Notes: generated by a model from the letters alone, not told the origin. DNA of 64,000 bases from Nevskia sp. (GCA_023229645.1 JALNYU010000007.1:62001-126000), one strand, 5' to 3'; shown: positions 29,101 to 37,594, numbered from the stretch's first letter. Program-made: numbers and translations.

Positions 29101-29174
29101 GGCCGCTATGCACCGACCTGGATACGCTGGTTGCCGAAACCTGCCGCGAAATCGCCACACCGGAGACGGCATGA
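26118..29174 (+). CDS. Cytosolic hybrid histidine kinase: PAS–GAF–PAS–HisKA–HATPase–REC–HPt
   Basis: 1018 residues with no membrane segment. A PAS_3-type domain covers about residues 35-160, a GAF-like region about 165-320, a second PAS about 340-475. HisKA has ATVSHEIRTPLNGALG (His near 501); the ATPase has NLLSNAIKFTTKG, DTGIGVP and [13 protein letters not shown]. The receiver has LVAEDHAVN and Asp near 806 (LVLTDCHMPEMDG); the C-terminal HPt has AAHRLLGSARS (His near 960). This is the BvgS/EvgS-type four-step phosphorelay. The GTG at 26118 has GGGGAGG seven bases upstream, so it is preferred to the ATG at 26172. Its stop overlaps the start of the REC-EAL gene (ATGA), making that regulator the obvious phosphate acceptor. 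Confidence 0.94.
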   Translation: MADTLRSRLSRLPIEGPYMDVAAVTMTKRLDAEQVLQALEGSGLAYWEWDLDARQTRYSARWESLLGFPLPELSRSHPTWDLLLHPDDRGDAVRALQEHLEHRAGAYECEARFKTAAGDYKWMQVKGRVAAYGLNGGSQLLVGTLTDVSWRKTSELALQKSTALIAGVQALQQRFIQKPDLAELGDEILDTLKKCSGSTCGFLAEMVLSGDGAPRFQMFASTHSMRLPEVNEVAATQAAGNHCCNDVLTTLSSDFCLNPQRAPIVVPGKAQDGAGNGAFLGVPICDGAAVIGMIGLGGRPEGYDDTTIDLIQPLVSTLGVMIKSARTERARAAHSDELIRASTQAIDAEERLREITNGLPGVVFQFEFRDSRRERLPYFNFVSRGIARLTKLPANVLAVAPRKFLRQVFPKDRRKLMFALLRCRQSQAPIQLAFRLCGNDGTVRWVEATANRRDSATNSRVWNGFLFDVTERKQADLELQKAKDSADAANRAKGNFLATVSHEIRTPLNGALGLIEMLKLSHLDRQQLSNVQLIEESSRSLLRLIDDLLDFSRMERGALEIRREQTLLHEKLARIADFWQESARHKGLSLTLKIKPGVPTVTMVDKMRLKQILDNLLSNAIKFTTKGSIELIIELADDASATSETPRVHFRVIDTGIGVPAAVQARLFQPFVQADEDTTRKFGGTGLGLSICRSLAERMGGTISMHSVIGEGTEMTLALPLQVLNVVQSTPYLVSPVANVDVPAEPAASLQHAPQRAPLILVAEDHAVNRVLMEQQLARLGYSTRFAVDGKQALALWREHHFDLVLTDCHMPEMDGFELARAIRDEERRHGLPPIPIVACTADVYAGIVEACTGSGMSAWVGKPITLEVLRSALEKWLGRPAPSAAKAASTSGAPVVAESSPPPLSQPLIDRARLRALTTNNEALADFLLQAFVKSLPEDLAQIRIALDNGDAEALQRAAHRLLGSARSACARRVAAQAEALQTRARAGDLAAARPLCTDLDTLVAETCREIATPETA

Positions 29175-30391
29175 ACGCAGCCCAATGCCGTGTCCTAATC
29201 GTTGATGATCACGCCGTACAGCGGTCAATCCTGGCGCATATGTTTGCAACCTTGCCGGTGCTGGAAACGGTTGAGGCCGGCAGCGGCGCTGAAGCCTTGC
29301 AAATCCTCACTGATACGCAAGATAGCTTTGATCTTGTTGTTGCTGATCTCGATATGCCCGATATCGACGGCATGGAATTGGCCCGCCGCATCGCTGCGCG
29401 TAAAGCACCGCCCCCGGTCGCACTGATAAGCGCGCTTGATGAGCGCATCCTCGACAGCCTCAACGCGCTATCCAGCTTCGAACCGGGCGCACTGCTAACG
29501 GTAATCCCCAAACCCGCTTCTCTTGAGTCGCTGCGTCGCATCGTGCTGCTGCTGCGACATCAAAACGAATTGCCAGCCTGCAAGCGCTCGCAAGTCTGCT
29601 ATTCGGTTGCGCAGATCACCGAGGGCCTAGCGGCCGGCCAATTCGAAGCATTTTTCGAACCGCAGATCTCGTTGCGCAGCGGCGAAGTGGCCGGCTTCGA
29701 AGCATTAGCGCGCTGGCGTCATCCGCGTGACGGCATCGTTGCACCTGGCGCTTTTTTGTCGGTCATCGAAGCCGGGCCACAGATGAAGCAACTGACCCGC
29801 AGCGTACTGCTCGACGCTTTAGAGAAGTTCAGTGACTGGCAGCAACAAGGGTTTACCGGAACGATCTCGGTGAATCTCAGCCCGTATGACCTGCAAGATG
29901 TAACGTTATCAGGATACTTGGTAAAAACCATCCAAGCATTTGCAATTGATCCCAAATTGGTGAAGTTCGAGCTAACGGAATCAGCTGCAACCAATAGCAC
30001 GGCGCCCGCAATCGAAAACCTCACGCGTTTGCGCATGCGCGGCTTCAATCTCTCGATCGACGACTTCGGCACCGGCTATTCTTCGTTGCAACAGTTGTTT
30101 CGTGTGCCGCTCACCGATCTGAAAATCGATAAATCGTTCACGACCAACATGATGAACGAGCGCATCCTGCGGGCGGCGATCGAATCCATCTTGCAACTCG
30201 CGCAGCGCTTGGATCTGCGCACCTGTGGCGAAGGCATTGAAACTGTCGATGTTGCCAGTCAGTTGCGTTGGCTTGGCTGTGATTACGGCCAAGGTTATTT
30301 GTTCACTCGGCCGCTCGCGGCGGAAGGCGTCCAACCCTGGATGGATGACTGGATAAAACGCCGCGGCGATCTGGTCGACGACTGGCGTTAA
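29171..30391 (+). CDS. Response regulator with c-di-GMP phosphodiesterase output (REC-EAL, RocR-like)
   Basis: 406 residues: an N-terminal receiver with LIVDDH and phospho-acceptor Asp in LVVADLDMPDIDG, then an EAL domain. Catalytic and metal-binding motifs of active phosphodiesterases are present: FEALARWRHP, SVNLSPYD, KFELTESA, DDFGTGYSSL, LKIDKSF, EGIET and YGQGYLF. It should hydrolyse c-di-GMP to pGpG when switched on by phosphorylation. The layout equals RocR of Pseudomonas aeruginosa, which also partners hybrid kinases. The start codon overlaps the kinase stop. I chose the ATG at 29171 over the longer frame beginning at 29108 because the receiver begins there. Confidence 0.94.
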   Translation: MNAAQCRVLIVDDHAVQRSILAHMFATLPVLETVEAGSGAEALQILTDTQDSFDLVVADLDMPDIDGMELARRIAARKAPPPVALISALDERILDSLNALSSFEPGALLTVIPKPASLESLRRIVLLLRHQNELPACKRSQVCYSVAQITEGLAAGQFEAFFEPQISLRSGEVAGFEALARWRHPRDGIVAPGAFLSVIEAGPQMKQLTRSVLLDALEKFSDWQQQGFTGTISVNLSPYDLQDVTLSGYLVKTIQAFAIDPKLVKFELTESAATNSTAPAIENLTRLRMRGFNLSIDDFGTGYSSLQQLFRVPLTDLKIDKSFTTNMMNERILRAAIESILQLAQRLDLRTCGEGIETVDVASQLRWLGCDYGQGYLFTRPLAAEGVQPWMDDWIKRRGDLVDDWR

Positions 30392-30488
30392 TTTCCGTCG
30401 GATCAGGCCGCTGGCGCGCAGAGAATCGCCGGCCGCTTACGCGCCCCTGGCCGCGCCGCGTAAACTGGGGAATCCGTTTGGAACGCCC

Positions 30489-31385
30489 ATGATCGCTCGT
30501 CGCCTGTTTTGCCTGTCCTCAGTGCTCGCTATTGCTCTGCTCGCCGCCTGCGGCACCGCCCCAGTGGTGGCGCCGGTGGTTGTCGAGCCGCCGCCCGCAC
30601 CGCTGCCAAAACCACCGAAAGTCGCGCTGGCGCTCGGCGGCGGCGCGGCGCGCGGCTTCGCCCACGTCGGCGTCATCAAGATGCTCGAAGCGCAGGGCAT
30701 CAAGTTTGACTTGATCATTGGCACCAGCGCCGGCAGCGTCGTCGGCGCGCTGTACGCCGCCGGGTACGACGGCTTCAAGCTGCAAGAGATGACCTTTGAT
30801 CTCGAACGTACCGCGTTTGCCGACTGGCAGCTGTTCAATCGCGGCTTGTTGAAAGGCGAAAAGCTGCAGAACTTCGTCAACGAAAAAGCCGGCAAGCGCA
30901 AGATTGAACAGCTGCCGCGTCGCTTTGCTGCGGTCGCTGCGAAGCTGCGTACCGGCGAAGCGGTTGTTTTCCAAACCGGCGACGTCGGCTTAGCGGTGCG
31001 GGCTTCCTCCGCCATTCCGGGCGTGTTTCAGCCGGTAATGATCGACGGCGACGAATATGTCGACGGCGGCACCGTAAGCCCGGTACCGGTGCGCTTTGCG
31101 CAGCAGCTCGGCGCGGATGTTGTCATCGCGGTCGATGTTTCCGCGCCGATCGAAGAAGCGCGGGAAGATACGACTCTAGCCACCGTGCTGAAAGCGTTCG
31201 ACATTATGGGCGGCACCCTACGCCGCGCCGAACTGCCGCTCGCCGATGTTGTGATCGCGCCAGACGTCCACGGCATCCGCGCCGCCGATTTCGAAAGCAA
31301 ACAGCGCGCAATTCTGGCCGGTGAAAAAGCCGCGCTCGCCGCGGTGCCGCAGATCCGTGCAGCGATTGCGGCGAAGACGCGCTGA
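30489..31385 (+). CDS. Patatin-like phospholipase lipoprotein (RssA-like)
   Basis: A 298-residue acyl hydrolase. The first 21 residues form a lipoprotein signal ending in the lipobox LLAAC, followed by a Pro-rich linker, so the mature enzyme should be tethered to a membrane facing the periplasm. The patatin core shows the oxyanion-hole motif LGGGAARGFAHVG, the nucleophile motif GTSAGSVVG and the catalytic Asp in DGGTVSPVPV. Bacterial patatins of this length cleave phospholipids or other acyl esters; the natural substrate is unknown. It stands alone between the REC-EAL gene and a small exported unknown, all on the plus strand. Confidence 0.92.
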   Translation: MIARRLFCLSSVLAIALLAACGTAPVVAPVVVEPPPAPLPKPPKVALALGGGAARGFAHVGVIKMLEAQGIKFDLIIGTSAGSVVGALYAAGYDGFKLQEMTFDLERTAFADWQLFNRGLLKGEKLQNFVNEKAGKRKIEQLPRRFAAVAAKLRTGEAVVFQTGDVGLAVRASSAIPGVFQPVMIDGDEYVDGGTVSPVPVRFAQQLGADVVIAVDVSAPIEEAREDTTLATVLKAFDIMGGTLRRAELPLADVVIAPDVHGIRAADFESKQRAILAGEKAALAAVPQIRAAIAAKTR

Positions 31386-31448
31386 GCATCCAGCTCCGGT
31401 CATGGCGCATCGGTCAAGCCCAGCAATTGACAAAAGTGAGGACTAAAA

Positions 31449-31928
31449 TTGCTATCACTTCTAAAGTTCTTCACGCTCTTTCTGACCGCCAAGCTCATAG
31501 GCTGTTGTTGTTACGCTGCACCGAGTACCGCAGCATCAACGCTGCGTGCCGCGGAGCTTCGACTGCTCTACAAAGTTTCGACGCAAGGCCCCAGCGGATC
31601 GGAAGACGCCGTCCAGGCAACTATTCTTGGCCAACCGGCCCGATATACGACAGGCGTGGTGAAACTATTAAAGCAATCCTCGCGAGGCTCTTACGATGAA
31701 AAAGTTGGCCTCTATTTCGCCGAATACGTATCCGGCGACCCCGAAGTAGCCAACCAGTTGAAGGCCGTCGCAGCCCGCCAAACAGATGACGAGGCGAAGG
31801 AATTCATCGCAAAACTACGCGCCGATCCCAATGGCAAAAATTGGCGTTCCAATCAAGCCTACGGCCTTACTGTGATTCAAAGTGGTTCGGCGGAGAGCCG
31901 CATCTCGCGTCAGCCGCCTAGCCCCTAA
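31449..31928 (+). CDS. Small exported protein of unknown function
   Basis: 159 residues from a TTG start that has GAGGA six bases upstream, a convincing ribosome binding site. The first 24 residues look like a signal peptide (MLSLLKFFTLFLTAKLIGCCCYA); LIGC could also be a lipobox. The mature part is short, polar and helical, with RAAELRLLYKVSTQGPSG and a charged middle (QTDDEAKEFIAKLRADPNG). I recognise no family. The region shows no codon use strikingly unlike its neighbours. The 228 bp after it (31929-32156) hold no gene, only a modest GCCCGC/GCGGGC hairpin near 32045-32069. Confidence 0.6.
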   Translation: MLSLLKFFTLFLTAKLIGCCCYAAPSTAASTLRAAELRLLYKVSTQGPSGSEDAVQATILGQPARYTTGVVKLLKQSSRGSYDEKVGLYFAEYVSGDPEVANQLKAVAARQTDDEAKEFIAKLRADPNGKNWRSNQAYGLTVIQSGSAESRISRQPPSP

Positions 31929-32156
31929 AGTCCACGCTAAGCAGGAAACTTGCGACGCGGCCAGTGCGCCGGTTTCTGTAACGATAAGGCATCGCGTGTG
32001 ATGTCGTCACGGTTTACGGTTTCGCATCAACTCCGGCTCTGAACGCCCGCGAGCCTGAGGATTGCGGGCTGATCGGCACGCCTAATCAAATGCGGCTCTT
32101 GCCTCGTGCTGGGTGTGAAGCCAACGATAAATGAAACGGCGCGTTGTAATTGCTTT

Positions 32157-32633
32157 TTATCGCGAGGTTGCGCGTTCGCCAGAGTGCGCATTACACGGGT
32201 CAGCATCTGAGTTTTGTTTGTAGAAATGGTCTAAACCCTTAGCAAAGTCTGCATTGCGGATCTCCATACGCGTAATGAGCTTGCTACAAGCCGCTGTTGT
32301 CGATTCGCAGAGCACATCCATTGCTACGTGCCGTGCGCTGGCGCCGCACTCCGAGACAATTCTTTTTACTACTGCTGGGTACGCGGGGTCACTTGGCGGC
32401 GCAAATGACCAAAGGACGTTGCTGGATGAGTCGCTGACGTTACGCCAGCCATCCTCCAGCTGAGTAAATTTAGCATCCGGCAACGCCCGCAAGGCGTTTA
32501 GCGTTTCCGTTACGGAGGCGTAGGTGATTTTTGAAGGTGGGCGACTCTGTGACACGCTAGGCGCGGTTACCTGCTGCGCTGAACAGGTCAACATTCCGAA
32601 GAGTCCAGCCCAACCAAAATGCCACTTTGTCAT
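32157..32633 (-). CDS. Small exported protein of unknown function
   Basis: 158 residues from the ATG at 32633, which has AAGGAG seven bases upstream; a longer frame from 32660 lacks that. A signal peptide is visible (MTKWHFGWAGLFGMLTCSA, cleavage before QQ). The mature protein has several Cys residues (SECGASARH, VLCESTTAACSKL, ADPCNAHSG) that could form disulfides, plus WRNVSDSSSNVLWSFAPPSDPAYP in the middle. No family recognised. It is convergent with the exported unknown at 31449 and divergent from cutA; the 170 bp upstream up to cutA serve as a divergent promoter region. Confidence 0.6.
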   Translation of the reverse strand: MTKWHFGWAGLFGMLTCSAQQVTAPSVSQSRPPSKITYASVTETLNALRALPDAKFTQLEDGWRNVSDSSSNVLWSFAPPSDPAYPAVVKRIVSECGASARHVAMDVLCESTTAACSKLITRMEIRNADFAKGLDHFYKQNSDADPCNAHSGERATSR

Positions 32634-32801
32634 TGCAGCGCTCCTTTTTATTCTGGCCATAACCCTTCACGACCGCCGTTGCAGCGATTGCATACGCGTT
32701 AACAGGCGCCAGCGCGTATTGGCCGTAATTGCCTGATCCTAGCGCCTAATCGCGTGGCACACTGCCACTAATTTTTACGCCGCTTTACGGCACCGCTCAC
32801 A

Positions 32802-33125
32802 ATGACACCCGCTGCCGCAACCCTGCTGGTCTTTATCACCTGCCCCGCTAACGCGGCCGATGCCTTGGCTGCAGCCCTCGTTGAAGCGCGGCTCGCCGCC
32901 TGCATCAATATTCTGCCGTCAGTGCGCTCGGTATACCGTTGGCAGAATGCCGTGGAAACTGCGGAGGAGTGTCTGTTGATCGCCAAGACCAGCGCCGCGG
33001 CTTACGCCGCGCTGGAAGCCGGCATCGTGCAACGGCATCCTTACGAACTTCCGGAGATTGTTGCGGTCGATATTGCCCGCGGACTCCCCGCCTACCTGCA
33101 GTGGCTAACAGATTCGCTCCAATGA
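32802..33125 (+). CDS. cutA: CutA family protein
   Basis: A small (107-residue) trimeric ferredoxin-like fold protein, historically named for divalent-cation tolerance; its molecular role is still unclear. Family motifs: LLVFITCPANAADALA, LVEARLAACINILPSVRSVYRW, ECLLIAKT and HPYELPEIVAVDI. Its stop overlaps the start of the DsbD alpha-domain gene (ATGA). In E. coli and many gammaproteobacteria cutA likewise directly precedes dsbD. It opens a group that goes on to the TlpA-like gene and the aroQ-accBC genes. Confidence 0.95.
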   Translation: MTPAAATLLVFITCPANAADALAAALVEARLAACINILPSVRSVYRWQNAVETAEECLLIAKTSAAAYAALEAGIVQRHPYELPEIVAVDIARGLPAYLQWLTDSLQ

Positions 33126-33580
33126 AAATTCGTGGCTACGTTGTGCTGTCTTCAATGTTTTTGATCGGCTCAGCGACGGCGGCCGATGTCTGGTCGAAAA
33201 AATCAGTCGCTGGGCCGGATCTATTGCCGGCCGATACGGCATTTCAGCTGGTTTCGGCGCAACGTGACGGCGATAACGTAAAGCTCGATTGGGTTATTGC
33301 GCCCGGCTACTATCTTTACCGCAAACGGCTGAGTTTCGAGCCGGTGCAGCCCGCCCAAGCCCACATCGGCGCCCCGCAACTGCCGAAAGGCGAGAACGTA
33401 CACGACGAACATTTCGGCGACACCGAAATCTACCGCGAGACGCTGCAAGCAAAATTGCCGCTGACCAAAGGCGCGCCGGCGGTGCAGCAGCTGCGCGTGC
33501 GTTACCAAGGCTGTGCCGATGCCGGTGTTTGCTACCCACCGGTGACACGCGTTATCGATGTTGCCGCCGCCCCCCGATAA
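33122..33580 (+). CDS. DsbD alpha-domain-only protein (thiol:disulfide interchange protein, truncated family member)
   Basis: 152 residues: a signal peptide (MKIRGYVVLSSMFLIGSATA) and the N-terminal immunoglobulin-like domain of DsbD. Both redox cysteines are kept in YQGCADAGVCYPP, and WVIAPGYYLYRKRL, ENVHDEHFGDTEIY also match DsbD alpha. In full DsbD this domain takes electrons from the membrane domain and reduces DsbC, DsbG or CcmG in the periplasm. The membrane beta domain and the thioredoxin gamma domain are missing; the frame stops cleanly and the next gene starts 20 bp later. Electron supply must come from another membrane protein (CcdA/ScsB type) not in this window, or the alpha domain has another job. 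Confidence 0.85.
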   Translation: MKIRGYVVLSSMFLIGSATAADVWSKKSVAGPDLLPADTAFQLVSAQRDGDNVKLDWVIAPGYYLYRKRLSFEPVQPAQAHIGAPQLPKGENVHDEHFGDTEIYRETLQAKLPLTKGAPAVQQLRVRYQGCADAGVCYPPVTRVIDVAAAPR

Positions 33581-33600
33581 AACCCCCGTCCGAGAATTCC

Positions 33601-34176
33601 ATGAGCTTGAAAACCCCTGCGCTGCTTGTTGGCGTCTGTGTCCTCGCTGGCGCTGCCGGCTTCGGGATCTATCATCTGCAAAAAGGCGCAGCCGCGCCGG
33701 CCGCAGCAATCGGTTCAGCCGCAGCGACGAATGCCACCGCGCCGGAAGCCGCGCCAAGCAACATTAAGCTGACGGATCTCGCCGGCAATAGTCACTCGCT
33801 GGAAGAGTTTCGCGGCAAGCTGCTGGTCGTGAATTTCTGGGCGACATGGTGCACGCCGTGCCTGCACGAAATCCCGGCGCTGAAGAAAATCCAAGACGAC
33901 TACGGCGCGCGCGGCCTGCAAATCGTCGGGCCAGCGGTTGACGATGCTGACGAAGTGCGTAAGGCCGGCCCGGGCTTGGCCTTTAATTATCCGATCTACA
34001 TCGGCAGTGCCGAAGAGATGCTGGACTTGATGACCAAATTCGGGAATTCCGAAGGCGGCTTGCCGTTCTCAGTCGTCATCGGACCGGACGGCACGATCCT
34101 GCAACGGCAGCTCGGCGAATTTTCTGCGGTGGAACTGGCGGGCTTGGCGGAAGAACATTTGCCGAAACAACCGTGA
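33601..34176 (+). CDS. TlpA/ResA-like periplasmic thioredoxin-fold protein
   Basis: 191 residues with an N-terminal membrane anchor or signal ([20 protein letters not shown]), an Ala-rich linker and a thioredoxin-like domain with the active site [17 protein letters not shown] (WCTPC). Family features [10 protein letters not shown] and [14 protein letters not shown] (cis-Pro loop) follow. TlpA/ResA proteins reduce disulfides in cytochrome c apoproteins or oxidase subunits. It begins 20 bp after the DsbD alpha-domain gene, so the two probably form a periplasmic reducing pair and may replace parts of a full DsbD. Confidence 0.92.
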   Translation: MSLKTPALLVGVCVLAGAAGFGIYHLQKGAAAPAAAIGSAAATNATAPEAAPSNIKLTDLAGNSHSLEEFRGKLLVVNFWATWCTPCLHEIPALKKIQDDYGARGLQIVGPAVDDADEVRKAGPGLAFNYPIYIGSAEEMLDLMTKFGNSEGGLPFSVVIGPDGTILQRQLGEFSAVELAGLAEEHLPKQP

Positions 34177-34251
34177 AATCTTGCTTTCCGTCTAAATGCG
34201 GGCATCGGTCACGAATTTAACGGCAACGTCGTCGAACTCGGCGAATTCTGT

Positions 34252-34280
34252 TTGTCTCTGTGTCGCAGATGGGGCAGAAT
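34252..34280 (+). promoter_or_regulatory. Possible sigma-70 promoter for aroQ-accB-accC
   Basis: TTGTCT at 34252-34257 and CAGAAT at 34275-34280 are separated by 17 bp; each box matches four of six consensus bases. It lies about 30 bp before the aroQ GTG in the 134-bp gap after the TlpA-like gene. In E. coli the accBC operon also has its own promoter, which supports a start of transcription here. Confidence 0.35.
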
Positions 34281-34310
34281 CGGCGCTCTAGTCTTATAAG
34301 AGCCTGTCGC

Positions 34311-34757
34311 GTGAGTCGACTGCTGCTGCTCAACGGCCCCAACCTAAATTTACTCGGCACACGCGAGCCCGCGTTGTACGGGGCCGATACGCTGCCGGAC
34401 ATCGAAAACAGGCTGACTGCGGAAGCGGCGCAACTGGGTCACGAGCTGCTCTGTTTCCAAAGTAACCACGAGGGACACCTGATCGAGCGGATTCACGCTG
34501 CTCGGGCAGAAGCTGTGGCGTTCATTCTGTTTAATCCCGCCGCGTTCACGCACACCAGCGTGGCGCTGCGAGATGCCTTGCTGGCGGTGGCGATTCCGTT
34601 TATCGAGCTGCATTTGTCGAACGTGCATGCACGTGAAGCTTTTAGACGTCATTCCTATTTTTCCGACATTGCCGTCGGGGTTATCACGGGTTTTGGTCCC
34701 GCGAGCTACCGTCTGGCATTACAGGCCGCAGTCACGCGGCTGGTCGGCCACCACTAA
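34311..34757 (+). CDS. aroQ: 3-dehydroquinate dehydratase, type II
   Basis: Third step of the shikimate pathway: 3-dehydroquinate to 3-dehydroshikimate; dodecameric cytoplasmic enzyme. Motifs: [20 protein letters not shown] (active-site Arg and Tyr), [32 protein letters not shown] (the His of this block and Asn are catalytic-site residues), [20 protein letters not shown] with the catalytic His. The usual NPGA is NPAA here, a small deviation. The GTG at 34311 yields 148 residues, as expected; an upstream frame from 34260 adds non-conserved residues. It sits directly before accB, an order common in gammaproteobacteria. Confidence 0.95.
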   Translation: MSRLLLLNGPNLNLLGTREPALYGADTLPDIENRLTAEAAQLGHELLCFQSNHEGHLIERIHAARAEAVAFILFNPAAFTHTSVALRDALLAVAIPFIELHLSNVHAREAFRRHSYFSDIAVGVITGFGPASYRLALQAAVTRLVGHH

Positions 34758-34774
34758 CGCAGGGGAAACCGCAC

Positions 34775-35263
34775 ATGGATCTACGCAAGATCAAGACGCT
34801 GATCGACCTGGTCGAAGAATCTGGCATCGCAGAACTTGAAGTGAAAGAAGGCGAAGAGTCGGTCCGAATCTCGCGCTTCCCCACCGGCGGCATGCAGCCG
34901 ATGCCGCAGTTTTACGCACCGCCGCAGCCGGCGGCAATGCCGTCAGCCGCAGCCGCGCAGCCATCGGCAGCGAGCGGCGAATCCACCGCAGCACCCGCAC
35001 CGATGGCAGCGCCCGCGCCGTCCGGCAACCGACACGTTGTGAAAGCGCCGATGGTGGGAACGTTCTACCGCTCGCCATCGCCGGACGCCAAGCCGTTTGT
35101 TGAAGTGGGGCAGACCGTCAAGGCCGGCCAGACGCTGTGCATCATCGAAGCGATGAAGATGTTGAATCAGATCGAGGCCGATAAGAGCGGCGTGATCGTC
35201 GAAGTCGTCGCCGAAAACGAGAAACCGGTCGAATTCGAGCAGCCGCTGTTCATCATCGAATAA
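34775..35263 (+). CDS. accB: Biotin carboxyl carrier protein of acetyl-CoA carboxylase
   Basis: Carries the carboxylated biotin between AccC and AccAD in malonyl-CoA synthesis, the first step of fatty-acid synthesis. The N-terminal part ([20 protein letters not shown]) is followed by a flexible Pro/Ala-rich linker from about residue 45 to 85 and the biotinyl domain with the attachment lysine in [14 protein letters not shown]. It is 162 residues long. The spacing to aroQ is 17 bp and to accC 73 bp, so the three genes are probably cotranscribed. Confidence 0.97.
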   Translation: MDLRKIKTLIDLVEESGIAELEVKEGEESVRISRFPTGGMQPMPQFYAPPQPAAMPSAAAAQPSAASGESTAAPAPMAAPAPSGNRHVVKAPMVGTFYRSPSPDAKPFVEVGQTVKAGQTLCIIEAMKMLNQIEADKSGVIVEVVAENEKPVEFEQPLFIIE

Positions 35264-35336
35264 GCACGGCGGCTACCGCCGATGCCGATTCCTCCGCTGG
35301 TTCAGCCCTTTTCGACCTCGACCGAGGCGTACCGCT

Positions 35337-36704
35337 ATGTTCAATAAAATACTGATCGCCAACCGTGGCGAAATCGCATTGCGCATCCTGCGCGCCTGCC
35401 GCGAACTCGGCATTAAAACCGTCGCCGTACACTCCACCGCCGATCGCGATCTAAAACACGTGCGCCTAGCCGATGAAACCGTCTGTATCGGCCCAGCGGC
35501 GGCAACCGGCAGCTATCTCAACATGGCGGCGATCATCAGCGCCGCCGAAGTGACCCAAGCCGACGCGATTCACCCCGGCTACGGCTTCTTATCGGAAAAC
35601 GCTGACTTCGCCGAAAGTGTCGAGCGCAGCGGCTTTGTCTTCATCGGCCCGCGCTCGGAAACCATTCGTTTGATGGGCGGCAAAACCACCGCGAAAGCCG
35701 AGATGATTTCGGCCGGCGTGCCCTGCGTGCCAGGCTCGAACGGCATCCTGCCTGACGACGATAGCGAGTGCTTGGTAATTGCCGAAAAAGTCGGCTACCC
35801 GGTGCTGATCAAAGCCGCGTTCGGCGGCGGCGGCCGCGGCATGCACGTGGTGCGCAAGCCGGAGGATCTGCTCGGCTCGGTACGCCTCGCGCGACAAGAA
35901 GCGCTGCAAGCGTTCAAAGATGGCTCGGTGTTTCTGGAGAAATACCTCGAAGTACCGCGCCATATCGAAATCCAGGTCTTGGCCGACGAACACGGCAACG
36001 CGGTTTATCTCGGCGAGCGCGACTGCTCGATGCAGCGCCGCAATCAAAAAGTGATCGAAGAAGCGACCGCGCCCGGTATCACGCCGGAACAGCGCGCCGA
36101 AATCGGCAAGCTCTGCACCGACGCCTGCAAGCGCATTGGCTACCGCGGCGCCGGGACGATGGAGTTCTTGTACGAAAACGGCCGTTTCTACTTCATCGAA
36201 ATGAACACGCGTATCCAGGTCGAGCACCCAGTCACCGAGATGATCACGAACGTCGATCTGATTTCGCAGCAGATCAAAGTCGCCGCTGGCGAGCCGCTGC
36301 CGTTCAAGCAGGAAGACATTCGCATCACCGGCCACGCGATCGAATGCCGCATCAACGCCGAAGACCCGTTCAAGTTCACACCGTCGCCCGGCGAAGTGAA
36401 GAAGTGGCACGTCCCTGGCGGCCCCGGCGTGCGTATGGATAGCCACATCTACGCCGGCTACCGCGTACCGCCGAACTACGACTCGATGATCGGCAAGCTG
36501 ATCACCTACGGTCCGACGCGCGAAAGCGCGATCGCCCGGATGCGCACGGCGCTCGATGAAATGATCGTCGAAGGCATCAGCACCAACATCCCGCTGCAGC
36601 AAATGATTCTCGAAGACCCGGTGTTCTGCGCCGGCACGCATCACATCCACTATCTCGCGCAGATGCTGGATAAAGCCGCTGGCGGCAGCGGCAGCGCGCA
36701 CTGA
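35337..36704 (+). CDS. accC: Biotin carboxylase subunit of acetyl-CoA carboxylase
   Basis: ATP-dependent carboxylation of biotin on AccB. ATP-grasp architecture with [19 protein letters not shown] at the start, [16 protein letters not shown], the glycine-rich loop [53 protein letters not shown] and C-terminal [14 protein letters not shown]. At 455 residues it matches the E. coli enzyme closely (449). The stop TGA shares its last base with the prmA ATG, so the two genes are coupled. Confidence 0.98.
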   Translation: MFNKILIANRGEIALRILRACRELGIKTVAVHSTADRDLKHVRLADETVCIGPAAATGSYLNMAAIISAAEVTQADAIHPGYGFLSENADFAESVERSGFVFIGPRSETIRLMGGKTTAKAEMISAGVPCVPGSNGILPDDDSECLVIAEKVGYPVLIKAAFGGGGRGMHVVRKPEDLLGSVRLARQEALQAFKDGSVFLEKYLEVPRHIEIQVLADEHGNAVYLGERDCSMQRRNQKVIEEATAPGITPEQRAEIGKLCTDACKRIGYRGAGTMEFLYENGRFYFIEMNTRIQVEHPVTEMITNVDLISQQIKVAAGEPLPFKQEDIRITGHAIECRINAEDPFKFTPSPGEVKKWHVPGGPGVRMDSHIYAGYRVPPNYDSMIGKLITYGPTRESAIARMRTALDEMIVEGISTNIPLQQMILEDPVFCAGTHHIHYLAQMLDKAAGGSGSAH

Positions 36705-37594
36705 TGTCGACTTGGCTTGAGCTGACTGTTGCCAGCCGTTATCCGGATTTCGTCGAAGAAATACTGAACGCCTGCGGCGCCGCTTCGGTGACGATGACCG
36801 ACGCCGCCGACGTTCCGGTGTTGGAACCGCTGCCGGGCGAAACGCCGCTATGGCCAGCAACGATTACACGCGGCTTATTTCTTTCTGATACCGACCTCGA
36901 ACCGGTGCGGGCAGCGCTGGCCGAACAATTACCGGACGGCGCCGAAGCAACGATCGAGGTGCTGGCGGTCGAAGACCGCGACTGGGTTCGCGCTTGGCTC
37001 GACCACGCGCAACCGCTGCAATTCGGCGAACGGCTGTGGATCTGCCCGAGCGGCCACAGCGTGACCGCCGAAAATGCCGTGATCGTGCATCTCGACCCTG
37101 GCCTCGCGTTCGGCACCGGTACGCATCCGAGTACGGCGCTGTGCTTGGAATGGTTGTCGCAGCACGAGATTAGCGATCAAGTGGTGCTCGACTACGGCTG
37201 CGGCTCCGGCGTGCTCGGCATCGCCGCGCTGAAGCTCGGCGCCCGGCGCGCGACCGGAATCGATATCGACCCGCAAGCGCTAATCGCAACCCGCGCCAAC
37301 GCGATCGACAACGACGTTGCCGAACGATTGTTCTGCGCGGACATTGCACAAGCTGTGGATGAAGCTGTGGACATCGTGTTGGCGAATATCCTTGCCCGGC
37401 CCTTGATCGAACTTGCACCGAAGCTCGCCGCGAGCCTCAAACCGGGGGGGGCGATTGTGCTCGCCGGACTGCTGGAACGTCAGGCTGACGAGGTTCGCGC
37501 GGCTTACGCGCCGTGGTTTGAATTCGAACCGGACGGCATGCGCGAGGGTTGGACGCGCATCAGCGGGCGCAAACTTAATACTGAAAAAGGTTGA
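36704..37594 (+). CDS. prmA: Ribosomal protein L11 methyltransferase
   Basis: Methylates several amino groups of ribosomal protein L11 using SAM. The N-terminal substrate-recognition domain ([21 protein letters not shown]) is followed by VEDRDWVRAW, GLAFGTGTHPSTALCLEWL and the SAM motif VLDYGCGSGVLGIAALKLGA, then VLANILARPLIELAPKL. It is 296 residues, the normal length. Overlap by one base with accC and the fis gene 90 bp on reproduce the accC-prmA-fis order of many gammaproteobacteria. Confidence 0.96.
   Translation: MSTWLELTVASRYPDFVEEILNACGAASVTMTDAADVPVLEPLPGETPLWPATITRGLFLSDTDLEPVRAALAEQLPDGAEATIEVLAVEDRDWVRAWLDHAQPLQFGERLWICPSGHSVTAENAVIVHLDPGLAFGTGTHPSTALCLEWLSQHEISDQVVLDYGCGSGVLGIAALKLGARRATGIDIDPQALIATRANAIDNDVAERLFCADIAQAVDEAVDIVLANILARPLIELAPKLAASLKPGGAIVLAGLLERQADEVRAAYAPWFEFEPDGMREGWTRISGRKLNTEKG

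Noticed and set aside
35589..36860. Minus-strand 423-codon frame opposite accC
   Set aside because: Shadow of the strongly conserved accC; long antisense frames are common in GC-rich genes.
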